In this document: positions 25,537 to 34,893 of the stretch, piece after piece
Layout of the letters: every line of letters starts with the position of its first letter
How positions within the stretch are numbered: the first letter of the stretch is position 1
Assembly (NCBI RefSeq): GCF_040513375.1
Contig: NZ_JBEVTG010000005.1
Location: forward strand, 11,325 to 75,324
DNA: 64,000 nt
Reading direction: 5' to 3'
DNA from: Flagellimonas_B algarum
Lineage (GTDB): Bacteria; Bacteroidota; Bacteroidia; Flavobacteriales; Flavobacteriaceae
Translations under genes and position numbers: made by a program
Notes under the pieces: model-generated
Database searches by the model: none
The model's input: only the letters and a program-made list of their open reading frames with translations
Told to the model about the DNA's origin: nothing

Positions 25537-26850
25537 CTAGTCGGGGCTTTTAAACGGTTCGCCGAACAAATCGAAATCGGTGGCATCCGTAATTTTTATC
25601 GACACGAATTCGCCGATCTTCACATAATGCTTGCTCGCATCGATATGCACTTCATTATCAACATCGGGGGAGTCGAATTCCGTTCTACCAACGAAGAAAT
25701 TCCCTTCCTTTCGGTCGATGATACAGCGAAAGACCGCTCCGATTTTTTCTTGGTTCAATTCCCACGAAATCTGCGATTGGATTTCCATGATCTCATTGGC
25801 ACGTTCTTGCTTTACGGCCTCGGGCACATCATCCTCTAAATTATAGGCATGGGTATTTTCCTCATGGCTATAGGTAAAACAACCCAAGCGCTCAAAACGC
25901 ATGGCCTTTACCCATTCTTTCAACACCTCGAAATCAGCCTCGGTTTCACCAGGATAACCCACGATCAGGGTGGTGCGGATGGCCATTTTGGGTACAGCCT
26001 TTCGAAATTCCTCCAAAAGCTTGGTGGTTTTTGCTTTTGTAGTACCCCGACGCATGCTTTTCAAGATCGGATCGGCGATATGCTGTAAGGGAATGTCAAT
26101 ATAATTACAGATTTTAGGTTCCCGCTCCATGACCTCAAGCACATCCATTGGAAAGCCTGTAGGAAAGGCGTAATGCAAACGTATCCATTCTATGCCGTCA
26201 ACGGCAACGAGGTGCTCGAGCAACTCGGCCAAATTTCTTTTTTTGTAGAGGTCCAGACCATAATATGTCAGGTCTTGTGCGATCAATATCAATTCTTTGA
26301 CCCCGTTCGCAGCCAGTTTACCGGCCTCTTCGACCAAGGCTTCAATAGGGGTACTGCGGTGTTTTCCGCGCATGATCGGAATGGCGCAGAACGAGCAGGG
26401 GCGATCACAACCTTCCGCGATTTTCAAATAGGCATAATTCTTAGGGGTGGTGGTCAATCGCTCGCCAAGTAACTCGTGTTTGTAGTCGGCACCGAGGGCC
26501 TTGAGTAAATTGGGGAGATCACTCGTTCCGAAATAGGCATCTACGTCCGGAATTTCTTTTTGAAGGTCGGGTTTGTACCGTTCGCTGAGACATCCGGTCA
26601 CGAACACCTTGTCGACGGTTCCTGCTTCCTTCTTTTGAACATACTCCAAGATGGTATTCACACTCTCTTCCTTGGCATTTGCAATGAAACCGCAGGTATT
26701 GATAACGACCACATTGCCTTCCTCCTCATGGGCGACCTCCTTGTTGTTGGCCCGAAGTTGGCCCATGAGCACTTCCGAGTCGTATACGTTCTTGCTACAA
26801 CCCAGGGTGACCACGTTGATTTTGTTCTTCTTTAGTGATTTGGTTCTCAT
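25537..26850 (-). CDS. rimO: ribosomal protein S12 methylthiotransferase
   Basis: 437 aa radical SAM enzyme that methylthiolates Asp of S12. The N-terminal UPF0004 domain has three Cys (TLGCSKNVYDSEV, VINTCGFI, FVTGCLSERY); the SAM cluster is CDRPCSFC in KIAEGCDRPCSFCAIPIMRG; a TRAM domain ends the protein. ATG 26850 is chosen because the 28 residues upstream in frame show no family similarity. It ends 22 bp from convergent aqpZ. Confidence 0.95.
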   Translation of the reverse strand: MRTKSLKKNKINVVTLGCSKNVYDSEVLMGQLRANNKEVAHEEEGNVVVINTCGFIANAKEESVNTILEYVQKKEAGTVDKVFVTGCLSERYKPDLQKEIPDVDAYFGTSDLPNLLKALGADYKHELLGERLTTTPKNYAYLKIAEGCDRPCSFCAIPIMRGKHRSTPIEALVEEAGKLAANGVKELILIAQDLTYYGLDLYKKRNLAELLEHLVAVDGIEWIRLHYAFPTGFPMDVLEVMEREPKICNYIDIPLQHIADPILKSMRRGTTKAKTTKLLEEFRKAVPKMAIRTTLIVGYPGETEADFEVLKEWVKAMRFERLGCFTYSHEENTHAYNLEDDVPEAVKQERANEIMEIQSQISWELNQEKIGAVFRCIIDRKEGNFFVGRTEFDSPDVDNEVHIDASKHYVKIGEFVSIKITDATDFDLFGEPFKSPD

Positions 26851-26987
26851 ACCGTTTTCTTGCTTGATGCCGAAACGGGGCAAAAATACGATACTTGGGG
26901 TGCACTTGGTCGAAATTCTTGCATAAATACCCATCCCATCCCGTTAAACCAATACGGGGAATCGGGGTCCTAATACGAAACGAAACC

Positions 26988-28094
26988 ATGAAAACCAACT
27001 ACCTATTAGCCAGTTTACTCAGTCTGTTCTTGTTGGGATGTACGTCCGATTCCATCGAGACTATCGAAGGCAGTGGTGATGACAACACCGATTTACCGGC
27101 AACTCCCGTACGCTATTTCCCGCCCTTGGAATCGGCCGATTGGGAAACCGTTGACCCGGCTTCCTTGGATTGGAACGCCTCCGCGGAGGGCGCCCTACGC
27201 GATTTTCTGGAAAGCAACGGCACCAAGGCTTTCATGATTTTGAAAGACGGTCGCATCGCCGTGGAATGGTATTTTGATGAGCATACGGTTAACACGAGCT
27301 GGTATTGGGCTTCGGCCGGAAAAACATTGACCGCTTTCGCAGTCGGTATCGCCGAGGCGGAGGGACTTTTGGATGTCAACGATACCAGCGCCGACTATCT
27401 TGGTCAAGGTTGGACAGGCCTCACTATGGAAAAAGAAAACCTGATCAAAATTAAACACCAATTGACCATGACTTCGGGCTTGAACGATCTTGAATTCGAT
27501 TGCATCACGCCGGATTGTCTCGAATATTTGGCCGATGCCGGTACACGCTGGGCCTATCATAACGGTCCCTACACCCTACTGCAAGACGTAGTCGCCAATG
27601 CGAGTGCCATGGATTGGACCGATTACTTCAATCAAAAACTTCGTGATCGCATCGGAATGGATGGGTTTTGGTTCTCGACCAGTGGCACGAACAACGTTTA
27701 CTTCAGTACGGCACGTAGTATGGCACGCTTCGGGCTTCTAAACCTCAACGGAGGGCAATGGGAAGCAACTGACATTTTAAGCAACGAGGCCTATGAATCG
27801 GCCATGCGCGTTACCTCACAAGAACTCAATGCGGCCTACGGTTACCTTTGGTGGCTCAATGGAAAGGATTCATACAGAGCTCCCGGCTTACAGGCCGTTT
27901 TCGATGGGGAACTGATTCCGAATGCCCCGGCCGACACCTACGCCGGGCTAGGAAAGAACGATCAGAAATTATACATTGTTCCGAGTCGGGGTTTGGTCAT
28001 TCTCCGGCAGGGCGATGATAGCGGCGACGATTTATTGGGTCCTTCAAGTTTTGATAATGCCCTTTGGGAACGACTGTCCGCATATCTCGATTAA
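26988..28094 (+). CDS. class C beta-lactamase-fold serine hydrolase, lipoprotein
   Basis: 368 aa. Lipobox LFLLGC (Cys18), followed by acidic linker. Ser-x-x-Lys in WASAGKTLTAFAVG, Tyr-x-Asn in WAYHNGPYTLL; the third motif is likely near PSRGLVILRQG. Family members include esterases and D-amino peptidases; 6-aminohexanoate hydrolase-like WYWASAGKT and VYFSTARSMARFG segments fit that subgroup. Exported to the envelope. It overlaps the convergent amidase by 4 bp. Confidence 0.87.
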   Translation: MKTNYLLASLLSLFLLGCTSDSIETIEGSGDDNTDLPATPVRYFPPLESADWETVDPASLDWNASAEGALRDFLESNGTKAFMILKDGRIAVEWYFDEHTVNTSWYWASAGKTLTAFAVGIAEAEGLLDVNDTSADYLGQGWTGLTMEKENLIKIKHQLTMTSGLNDLEFDCITPDCLEYLADAGTRWAYHNGPYTLLQDVVANASAMDWTDYFNQKLRDRIGMDGFWFSTSGTNNVYFSTARSMARFGLLNLNGGQWEATDILSNEAYESAMRVTSQELNAAYGYLWWLNGKDSYRAPGLQAVFDGELIPNAPADTYAGLGKNDQKLYIVPSRGLVILRQGDDSGDDLLGPSSFDNALWERLSAYLD

Positions 28095-29845
28095 TCTTCG
28101 TAGCCGGCAGGCATCCGTCGCGCTGCCAGTAGTTGTTCGATAGCGGCTCCCAATTCATATAGTTTGCCTTCTTGATATTGCTTTGCGATCAAGGTCAAAT
28201 TCACGGGCTCGCCGGTCTTCCGATATCCCATGGGCAGACCCAAGGCCGGATATTCGGCTACCGCCGCAGCACCTGCATCGAAATTATTGATGGAGAGGAT
28301 CGCATCCAGTCGGTGGGCGGTCATGGGCGAATTCCAATAGGTACGCCCCGAATTTTTGAGTCGTCTTTTTAAGGATTGCAACGAATCCGTTGGAAGCGAA
28401 TCGCTTAGGATACCTTCTAAACGAACCTGGCCATACGGAATGCGAACCAACGAATCTTTCAGGTTGAAAGCTACGACATCAGCCACGGTAGAAAAGGGCA
28501 CCGCTGCGGTATCTTTGACGTTTGCTTTAAAATATCGGGGCAAATCGAATTTCATATCACCGTTCAAAAGGGATAAGAAGCCATCAAAAGCAACCTCAGG
28601 GGCTTCGAATGCCACGATCACGGCCCCGGCTTGCTCCAGCTTGCCAATCGTTCTCCGGTAAAGGGTGTCTTTTTCGAGATAGGACTTGAATACACCCAAT
28701 CGTTTGCCATTAACGCTGGGCTCTGAACTTTGGTACCAAGAGGCTTCCCAATCGGCCTGTACGGACTTATCATCGGTTTCATCGAAACCGCGCATGGCAT
28801 CAAGCACGATACCATTATCAATGACACTTTTGGTCATCGGTCCCGGAGTATCCAAAGTACTCGATATCGGTACGATACCACTGCGGCTCAACAATCCGAT
28901 GGTCGGTTTCATACCCACTACTGAATTTTGCCCTGAAGGGGAGAGAATGGACCCTGAAGTTTCGGTGCCGACTGCCGCTACGGCATAGTTTGCTGCCATT
29001 GCGGTTCCGCTACCGGCACTTGAGCCCCCGGTATCGAAAATCCGCCGACCATAGGGGTTCAAGGTCTGCCCACCGTAAGCACTCTGCCCATTGGGACAAT
29101 TACAGAGGTAATTCGCCCATTCACTAAGATTCACCTTGCCTAAAATCAAGGCCCCGTTCGCCTTTAACCGTTCTACGATAAAAGCATCTTCCGTTTCATT
29201 ACCCATCAAGGCAATGGCCCCTGCGGTGGTTTTCATTCGGGCGGCACCGATGTTATCTTTTAATAAAATCGGCATGCCATAAATGGGGTGATGCCCATCG
29301 GCATTGGTGTCCAAAGACCTGGCTTGTTCCAGAACATCCGGATTCAGGGCCAAAATCGTATTCAAGGTCGTGGCATGGGGCAACTCATAGGTATAGATCC
29401 GCTTCAAAAAGAACAAGATCAGTTCTTCATAGGAGAACACCCCTTGTTTGATGTGTTTTTGTAAGGTCGGGATGTCTTGTTCCATGACCAGGGGCCTGAG
29501 CGTCTCATAACGTTCCAATGAAAAACCGGCCACGGCATCGGCCAGTGGTTGAAAGACCAAGTTCTTGTCCAACACCTTACTCTGTAGCAGCTTAAAACGC
29601 ATTTTCGGGTTTTCGTGTGTGGCACTGGCAGCGATTTCATCCGAATCGTCATAGGGGGTCCAAAGTGGTTTTTCAGCTTCTGTTTCAACTCCTTTTTCAT
29701 CAGTTTGGATTTCGCCGACAACCTCCTGCAGCTGCTGCTTATCGGTTACTTCCTGTGGTTTCGGTTCAAGCTTGCAAGAAAGGGCGTACACCAACAAGAA
29801 TAACGTCGATAGTTTGGTGAATGGGAATCTTTTATTTCTCATCAT
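28091..29845 (-). CDS. amidase-signature lipoprotein
   Basis: 584 aa. Signal with lipobox YALSC (Cys24). The amidase signature follows: PILLKDNIG (catalytic Lys), GGSSAGSGTAMAANYAVAAV (Ser-cisSer), ETSGSILSPSG (nucleophile Ser). The family includes GatA, but export and the about 130-residue N-terminal extension exclude tRNA amidation. An extracytoplasmic amide hydrolase is predicted, substrate unknown. Confidence 0.9.
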   Translation of the reverse strand: MMRNKRFPFTKLSTLFLLVYALSCKLEPKPQEVTDKQQLQEVVGEIQTDEKGVETEAEKPLWTPYDDSDEIAASATHENPKMRFKLLQSKVLDKNLVFQPLADAVAGFSLERYETLRPLVMEQDIPTLQKHIKQGVFSYEELILFFLKRIYTYELPHATTLNTILALNPDVLEQARSLDTNADGHHPIYGMPILLKDNIGAARMKTTAGAIALMGNETEDAFIVERLKANGALILGKVNLSEWANYLCNCPNGQSAYGGQTLNPYGRRIFDTGGSSAGSGTAMAANYAVAAVGTETSGSILSPSGQNSVVGMKPTIGLLSRSGIVPISSTLDTPGPMTKSVIDNGIVLDAMRGFDETDDKSVQADWEASWYQSSEPSVNGKRLGVFKSYLEKDTLYRRTIGKLEQAGAVIVAFEAPEVAFDGFLSLLNGDMKFDLPRYFKANVKDTAAVPFSTVADVVAFNLKDSLVRIPYGQVRLEGILSDSLPTDSLQSLKRRLKNSGRTYWNSPMTAHRLDAILSINNFDAGAAAVAEYPALGLPMGYRKTGEPVNLTLIAKQYQEGKLYELGAAIEQLLAARRMPAGYED

Positions 29846-30013
29846 AGTGTATTTGCGTTGGTGCTGTCCGGAGGGACCATACTTTCGGAACAGCCGGGTT
29901 CTCGATAACCTTTGATTGACATATGCAAAATATCGGTTCTCGCTTCACATCGACCTTGGTCGATTACGTAAGGTAGTCGTTTTCTTTTAGTTACGGAAAA
30001 AGGAGTGACAGGC

Positions 30014-30889
30014 CTAGTCTTCAAGCAAGTTGGTCCAAGCGCGGATGTTCTTTTCGTTCATCCGAACGAATTCATCCTTACCCAATTCGGCAGCGATGGT
30101 TTTTGATTTTTGGGCGGATGCAATGGCCCCTTTGAAGTCTTTTAGATCCGCTTGCAATAGGCTCTTGACCCTGTGGAAATAGTAGGTGTCGCCTCCCAAT
30201 TCCAGGGCTTTATCGACATAACCAAGTGCCCTTTTGGTAGCAACGCCCTGTTCCTGCAAATACCGTGCGGCTTCGTAATAGGTCTGTGCCGAAGGCAGCG
30301 ATTCCAATTTATCAGCGATCTCAGCTTCCATCATCGCTTGGGTATCGACTTCGATAGGGATTTCGATTCGGGTCGAGGCCCAAGTCAGTTGCAACAACGC
30401 GGCATCGTGGGTAATGCTATCGAAAGAAATCAAAAAATTCTCTTGGTGATAGGATAGGCGTTGCGGTCGAAGTCGGATACGAAATAAATCTTCAGCGGGG
30501 TCATAGGCCGTTCGACCATCGCCCCAGTGCCCTATATTGGTATGGAACGCAATTTCCCAATATTCCGCTTCAGGAAACGCATACAGGGCATAGGTGCCTT
30601 TAGGCAGCGTATTGCCGCTGATTTTCATATCCGCATCCACATGGATCTTGGTGCTTTCGTTGGCCCCGACGCGCCAAATTCGACCAAAGGGCACCAAACC
30701 TTTTTGGCCATCGTCTTGCGGTCCGAATACATGCCTTCCCTTAACTGCCGGTCGTGAATATTCGATACGGATATTGGAAAGGCCCAATTGTTGTTCGACT
30801 ATGGCAAAAGGACTTGCTTTGGGATGTGTTATCTGTGCTGTCGCAAAAAGCGAACAACAGAAGTACAGCCCTAGGAATACGCGTTTCAT
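30014..30889 (-). CDS. secreted DUF2911-domain protein
   Basis: 291 aa. Signal peptide MKRVFLGLYFCCSLFATAQ. The DUF2911 part is residues 25-190 (NIRIEYSRPAVKGRHVFG, GLVPFGRIWRVGANESTKI, LPKGTYALYAFPEAEYWEIA); a helical TPR-like tail follows (ALGYVDKALELGGDTYYFHRVK). Function unknown. Its ATG overlaps the ftsY stop by 4 bp. Confidence 0.9.
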   Translation of the reverse strand: MKRVFLGLYFCCSLFATAQITHPKASPFAIVEQQLGLSNIRIEYSRPAVKGRHVFGPQDDGQKGLVPFGRIWRVGANESTKIHVDADMKISGNTLPKGTYALYAFPEAEYWEIAFHTNIGHWGDGRTAYDPAEDLFRIRLRPQRLSYHQENFLISFDSITHDAALLQLTWASTRIEIPIEVDTQAMMEAEIADKLESLPSAQTYYEAARYLQEQGVATKRALGYVDKALELGGDTYYFHRVKSLLQADLKDFKGAIASAQKSKTIAAELGKDEFVRMNEKNIRAWTNLLED

Positions 30890-31845
30890 TGGAATTTGAA
30901 AAAGGAATCGACGAATTCGTATTTGTTGAAGACCTGTAGGTCTTCAATCCCTTCCCCAACACCAATGTACTTCACCGGAATCTGGAATTGATCGGATATT
31001 CCGATCACCACACCGCCTTTCGCGGTTCCATCCAACTTGGTGACCGCGAGACTGCGGACTTCGGTGGCCTTGGTAAACTGCTTGGCCTGTTCAAACGCAT
31101 TTTGGCCCGTTGACCCATCTAGCACCAACAACACATCATGTGGGGCATCGGGAACCACCTTTTGCATGACCCGTTTTACTTTTGAAAGTTCGTTCATCAA
31201 ATTGACCTTATTGTGCAATCGCCCTGCCGTATCGATTAGGACCACATCGGCTTTTTCAGCTACTGCCGAATTCAAGGTATCGAAGGCCACTGAGGCCGGA
31301 TCACTCCCCATTTTTTGTTTGATGATGGGCACGTCGACCCGTTTCGCCCAAACTTCCAACTGGTCGATGGCGGCGGCCCTAAAGGTATCGGCCGCACCCA
31401 AAACGACCTTAAGGCCCTTGTTTTTGAACTGGTGGGCCAGCTTGCCGATGGTCGTGGTCTTCCCGACCCCATTGACCCCAACGACCATAATGACATGGGG
31501 GCCGTCGGATTTAGGGATTTCAATGGTCTCCGCCTCACCCGATCGGGTCTCGGCCAACAGCGCCGCAATCTCTTCGCGCAAAATGACGTTCAATTCGTCA
31601 GTACCCAAATATTTATCACGTGCCACGCGGGCTTCGATCCTTTCAATGATCTTCAAGGTGGTGTCGACACCCACATCGGAGGTGACCAAAACCTCTTCAA
31701 GGTTATCAAGTACCTCGTCATCGACCTTTGATTTTCCGGCAACCGCTTTTGAAAGCTTTCCGAAAAAACTGGAATTCGATTTTTCAAGACCCTTGTCCAA
31801 AGTCTCTTTTTTCTCCTTGGAGAATATATTCTTAAACAAAGCCAT
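30886..31845 (-). CDS. ftsY: signal recognition particle receptor FtsY
   Basis: 319 aa GTPase that docks SRP-ribosome complexes at the membrane. The N domain is short (about 1-100) and lacks the acidic A domain of E. coli. G1 GVNGVGKTTTIGKLA (about 123-137), GAADTFRAAAIDQLE, G3 DTAGRLHNK, G4 TKLDGTAKGG are intact. Confidence 0.97.
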   Translation of the reverse strand: MALFKNIFSKEKKETLDKGLEKSNSSFFGKLSKAVAGKSKVDDEVLDNLEEVLVTSDVGVDTTLKIIERIEARVARDKYLGTDELNVILREEIAALLAETRSGEAETIEIPKSDGPHVIMVVGVNGVGKTTTIGKLAHQFKNKGLKVVLGAADTFRAAAIDQLEVWAKRVDVPIIKQKMGSDPASVAFDTLNSAVAEKADVVLIDTAGRLHNKVNLMNELSKVKRVMQKVVPDAPHDVLLVLDGSTGQNAFEQAKQFTKATEVRSLAVTKLDGTAKGGVVIGISDQFQIPVKYIGVGEGIEDLQVFNKYEFVDSFFKFQ

Positions 31846-31895
31846 AGGTTGTAGCTATAAAATCAAAGATAGGAAAGTAGGTGGAGTTTTGTTAA

Positions 31896-31925
31896 AATAA
31901 AAAAGCCGCCCCTATCGGGACGGCT
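31896..31925 (-). terminator. terminator of the rpmB-rpmG-DUF4295 operon
   Basis: AGCCGCCCC (31904-31912), loop TATC, GGGACGGCT (31917-31925), one internal mismatch; on the minus strand the stem runs into T-rich sequence. It lies 24 bp past the DUF4295 stop. Confidence 0.8.
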
Positions 31926-31948
31926 CTTCATTCTTTATCGTCGCGAAA

Positions 31949-32101
31949 TTACTTTTTCGACAACCAATCGTTAACCAATTCAGGGGCCATAACCGACTCA
32001 ACGAAGGTATACGCACCTGTTTTCGGCGACTTGACCATTTTGATGGCCTTTGTCAATCTTTTGGAACTACTTTGTAGTGTTGCTACCGTCTTCTTTGCCA
32101 T
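31949..32101 (-). CDS. DUF4295 protein, Bacteroidota ribosome-associated
   Basis: 50 aa, basic: MAKKTVATLQSSSKRLTKAI, then KSPKTGAYTFVESVM, ending SKK. DUF4295 proteins are restricted to Bacteroidota and always adjoin rpmG/rpmB. From memory, with moderate certainty, such a protein was seen as an additional large-subunit protein (bL38) in the Flavobacterium johnsoniae ribosome structure. Nine bases after rpmG. Confidence 0.9.
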   Translation of the reverse strand: MAKKTVATLQSSSKRLTKAIKMVKSPKTGAYTFVESVMAPELVNDWLSKK

Positions 32102-32110
32102 GGTCTAAAC

Positions 32111-32293
32111 TTATTTGATTTCTTTATGAATGGTCATACGCTTCAAGATCGGATTGAATTTCTTCATCTGTAATCGATCCGGCGTGTTCTTCTTGTTCTT
32201 GGTAGTGATGTATCGTGATGTACCTGGTTGCCCGGATTCTTTGTGCTCCGTGCATTCCAAAATTACCTGAATTCTATTCCCCTTCTTGGCCAT
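32111..32293 (-). CDS. rpmG: ribosomal protein bL33
   Basis: 60 aa: MAKKGNRIQVILECTEHKES, YITTKNKKNTPDRLQMKKFN. It has one Cys (zinc-free type, C- form). Middle gene of the operon, 11 bp after rpmB. Confidence 0.97.
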   Translation of the reverse strand: MAKKGNRIQVILECTEHKESGQPGTSRYITTKNKKNTPDRLQMKKFNPILKRMTIHKEIK

Positions 32294-32304
32294 TACTCAA
32301 CTTT

Positions 32305-32541
32305 TTACTTTACGAAACCTTTCGCTCTTGCTTCTTTCAATGCAGCAGAGATTCCTAATTTATTGATGATCTTGATTCCTTTTGAAGAGACGTTCAAGGT
32401 CACCCATCGGTCTTCTTCCGGAATGTAAAACTTCTTTTTGGAAATGTTGATATCGAATCTTCTCTTCGTCTTGTTGATCGAGAAGGAAACATTATTCCCA
32501 AACATCACTTTCTTACCTGTAACTTCACAAATCTTGGACAT
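32305..32541 (-). CDS. rpmB: ribosomal protein bL28
   Basis: 78 aa: MSKICEVTGKKVMFGNNVSF, then KTKRRFDINISKKKFYIPEE and the C-terminal WVTLNVSSKGIKIINKLG. First gene of the three-gene ribosomal operon. Confidence 0.97.
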   Translation of the reverse strand: MSKICEVTGKKVMFGNNVSFSINKTKRRFDINISKKKFYIPEEDRWVTLNVSSKGIKIINKLGISAALKEARAKGFVK

Positions 32542-32569
32542 CTTCTCTGTGCTTGAATTTTCGCGAGTG

Positions 32570-32600
32570 CAAATTTATATCTTTTCTTATTGACCCACAA
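32570..32600 (-). promoter_or_regulatory. promoter of the rpmB operon
   Basis: Minus strand: TTG at 32600-32598, 20-bp spacer, TAAATTTG at 32577-32570. Start of RNA near 32563, 22 bases before the rpmB ATG. Confidence 0.72.
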
Positions 32601-32609
32601 AATTATAGA

Positions 32610-33857
32610 TCAGAATTTTAAAATTTCTTTCTGCAGCAATTCGAAGGCTTTGTTGACCGACTTCTGCACGATACGTTCGCGATGGTTACCCATGGTAAAC
32701 CCTTGGGCGAAAACCCCTTGTGGTGAGGCTATTCCGATAAATACCGTACCTACAGGTGCATCCGAATCCCCCTTTGTCGGACCGGCATTTCCGGTGGTGG
32801 CTATGGCGTAATCGGTCTTGAACAATCGGCTTGCATTTTGGGCCATGGCCATGGCGACTTCCTCGCTAACCACCGAATGTTCTGCAACTAGCCGTTCATC
32901 GATTCCCAATTGATCGATTTTCGCTTCAGTGGCATAGGCCACCACACTACCTTTGAAATAGTTCGATGCCCCAGGTACCATGGTAATCTGATTGGCGATT
33001 TTTCCACCGGTAAAACTTTCGGCCGTCGATAGGCTCAATCCCTTTTCGGTAAGTAGTTTACCGATACCGAATTCAATACTTTCGTTCTCGGCCACCCCAT
33101 AGATGATTTCCCCGATCAGGGGGTACATGGCGGCTACGGCCTTCTCGACTTCGTTTTCGAGCAGCTCCCGATCTGGTCCTTTGGCCGTTAACCGCAACCG
33201 GACCCTTCCCAAATTGGGCAAATAAGCCAATTTGATGAATTCGGGCAGCTGTTCCTCCCAGGTTTCCAAGCGGTTGGCGATCGCACTTTCACCCAAACCA
33301 TAAGTCATGATGGTCTTGTGAAGGATATGGGGTCTTTCAAAACGCTCGGTAATGCGGTGCAAGACCTCGTTTTTAAGCAATGCTTTCATCTCAAAAGGGA
33401 CACCGGGCATGAAGACAAAGACCGACTCGTCCTTTTCGATCCACATTCCAGGAGCGGTACCGTATTGATTGTGCAGTATGGTAGCTTTCGATGGAACGAG
33501 GGCCTGATTGCGGTTTAAATCGGAAATGGGTGTACTGATATAGGTGGCAAACAGCATTTCAATATGCTTTAAGACCTCTTCGTTGTGTACCAGTGAATCT
33601 TCAAAATACCCGCAGAGGGTCTGTTTCGTAATATCGTCTTTGGTAGGACCCAATCCGCCCGTTACCAACACCAATTTTGAACGTTTATTGGCTTCGGCCA
33701 AGGCCATTAAGATATGTTCACGTTCATCTTGCACCGAGGTAATCTGGTAAATCGAAACGCCGATATGGTTAAGGGATTTGGCAATAAATGCCGAATTGGT
33801 GTCGACGATCTGCCCAATCAATATCTCATCGCCGATCGTAATGATTTCTGCCTGCAT
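32610..33857 (-). CDS. cinA: CinA-family protein (competence/damage-inducible; NMN deamidase)
   Basis: 415 aa. N-terminal MoaB-like/ADP-ribose pyrophosphatase domain (MQAEIITIGDEILIGQIVDTN, LVTGGLGPTKDDITKQ) and C-terminal deamidase domain from about 255 (STAESFTGGKIANQIT, ATTGNAGPTKGDSDAPVGTV). Pyridine nucleotide recycling is the established activity. The upstream TATTTTTG box on the minus strand (33905-33898) may be its -7 element. Confidence 0.94.
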   Translation of the reverse strand: MQAEIITIGDEILIGQIVDTNSAFIAKSLNHIGVSIYQITSVQDEREHILMALAEANKRSKLVLVTGGLGPTKDDITKQTLCGYFEDSLVHNEEVLKHIEMLFATYISTPISDLNRNQALVPSKATILHNQYGTAPGMWIEKDESVFVFMPGVPFEMKALLKNEVLHRITERFERPHILHKTIMTYGLGESAIANRLETWEEQLPEFIKLAYLPNLGRVRLRLTAKGPDRELLENEVEKAVAAMYPLIGEIIYGVAENESIEFGIGKLLTEKGLSLSTAESFTGGKIANQITMVPGASNYFKGSVVAYATEAKIDQLGIDERLVAEHSVVSEEVAMAMAQNASRLFKTDYAIATTGNAGPTKGDSDAPVGTVFIGIASPQGVFAQGFTMGNHRERIVQKSVNKAFELLQKEILKF

Positions 33858-33934
33858 ACGTGTAGTTCAACCTAGGGTTTTCCCCTGATGAAGATGGCAA
33901 AAATACGTAATGTAATGGATAAAACGCGGCGAGT

Positions 33935-34273
33935 TTAGACGTCGAAGTCCTTTTGGAGCTCACCGATAACCTGTTCCACGTCGCGTTTGAGCAATGGGAA
34001 AATCTGTACGATGGCATCGTAGCTTCCCGAAGTCTTCCCCAAGGTTTCGATTTCAAGGGCTATGGCGCGGGTTTGTTCCATCCCCAACAAATCGACATTG
34101 GGTTTGATCTTGTGCGCGAGCTTGTAAATCTGTTCGTAGTTCTTGGTTTGAATGGCTTGTTCCAAATCATTGAGGTCGGTAGGTACCTCTTCTAAAAAAA
34201 CGGATACCACGGAAAGGATGAAATCTTCATCCCCTTCTGCCATTTCGTTGATTTTATCTAAACTGTAAATCAT
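33935..34273 (-). CDS. histidine phosphotransfer (Hpt) domain protein
   Basis: 112 aa, one four-helix Hpt domain; the phosphorylatable His lies in KLAHKIKPNVDLLGM (about 52-66). No kinase or receiver gene is nearby, so it is an orphan phosphorelay intermediate. ATG overlaps the upstream stop (TAATG). Confidence 0.85.
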   Translation of the reverse strand: MIYSLDKINEMAEGDEDFILSVVSVFLEEVPTDLNDLEQAIQTKNYEQIYKLAHKIKPNVDLLGMEQTRAIALEIETLGKTSGSYDAIVQIFPLLKRDVEQVIGELQKDFDV

Positions 34274-34884
34274 TATTTGATGCGGACTGCGAACAGTTCC
34301 TTGTCTTCTATTCTTCCTTGAAGGTAATCATTTGGGGACACTTTTCCAACCCCGGCAGGCGTTCCGGTAAACAGAATGTCCCCCTTTTTTAGCATAAAAT
34401 AGGTCGAAACATGGGCGATAAGCTCATCTATTTTCCACAACATCAGGCTGGTATGGCCATTTTGGACGATTTCCCCATTTTTTAACAAGGAAAACCCCAG
34501 TTCTTGAGTATTTTCGTACATATTTTTGTCTAACCACTTACCGACTACCGCAGAACCATCAAATCCTTTTGCCTTTTCCCAAGGCAAACCCTTCGCTTTT
34601 AGACGCGATTGTAGGTCCCTGGCGGTAAAGTCGATACCCAGTCCGATCTCACTGTAATACTTATGGGCGAACTTGGGGGCGATGTGCTTGCCAACCTTGT
34701 CGATTTTGATCAATAGTTCGACTTCATAATGGATGTTATCGGAAAACTCCGGAATGTAGAAGTCCTGTTCTTTGGGCAGAATAGCCGAATCGGGTTTGAT
34801 GAATACCACCGGTTCTTCAGGGCGTTCGTTGGCCAATTCGTCGATATGGGCCGCATAATTGCGTCCGATACAGATCAATTTCAT
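34273..34884 (-). CDS. fumarylacetoacetate hydrolase-family protein
   Basis: 203 aa, only the FAH catalytic domain. Metal-binding acidic residues in HYEVELLIKIDK (Glu pair) and GLGIDFTARDLQ (Asp); FTGTPAGVGKVSPND is the family loop. Members hydrolyse C-C bonds or decarboxylate oxaloacetate/acylpyruvate; the exact substrate is unknown. Sits between the Hpt and exonuclease genes. Confidence 0.9.
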   Translation of the reverse strand: MKLICIGRNYAAHIDELANERPEEPVVFIKPDSAILPKEQDFYIPEFSDNIHYEVELLIKIDKVGKHIAPKFAHKYYSEIGLGIDFTARDLQSRLKAKGLPWEKAKGFDGSAVVGKWLDKNMYENTQELGFSLLKNGEIVQNGHTSLMLWKIDELIAHVSTYFMLKKGDILFTGTPAGVGKVSPNDYLQGRIEDKELFAVRIK

Positions 34885-34893
34885 CGCTGGATT

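Noticed and set aside
25514..25550. Terminator between aqpZ and rimO
   Set aside because: Only a weak GCCC/GGGC stem with an eight-base or longer loop and no clear T-run.
28091..29845. GatA subunit of tRNA amidotransferase
   Set aside because: A lipoprotein signal and long N-terminal extension place it outside the cytoplasm, and gatB/gatC are absent.
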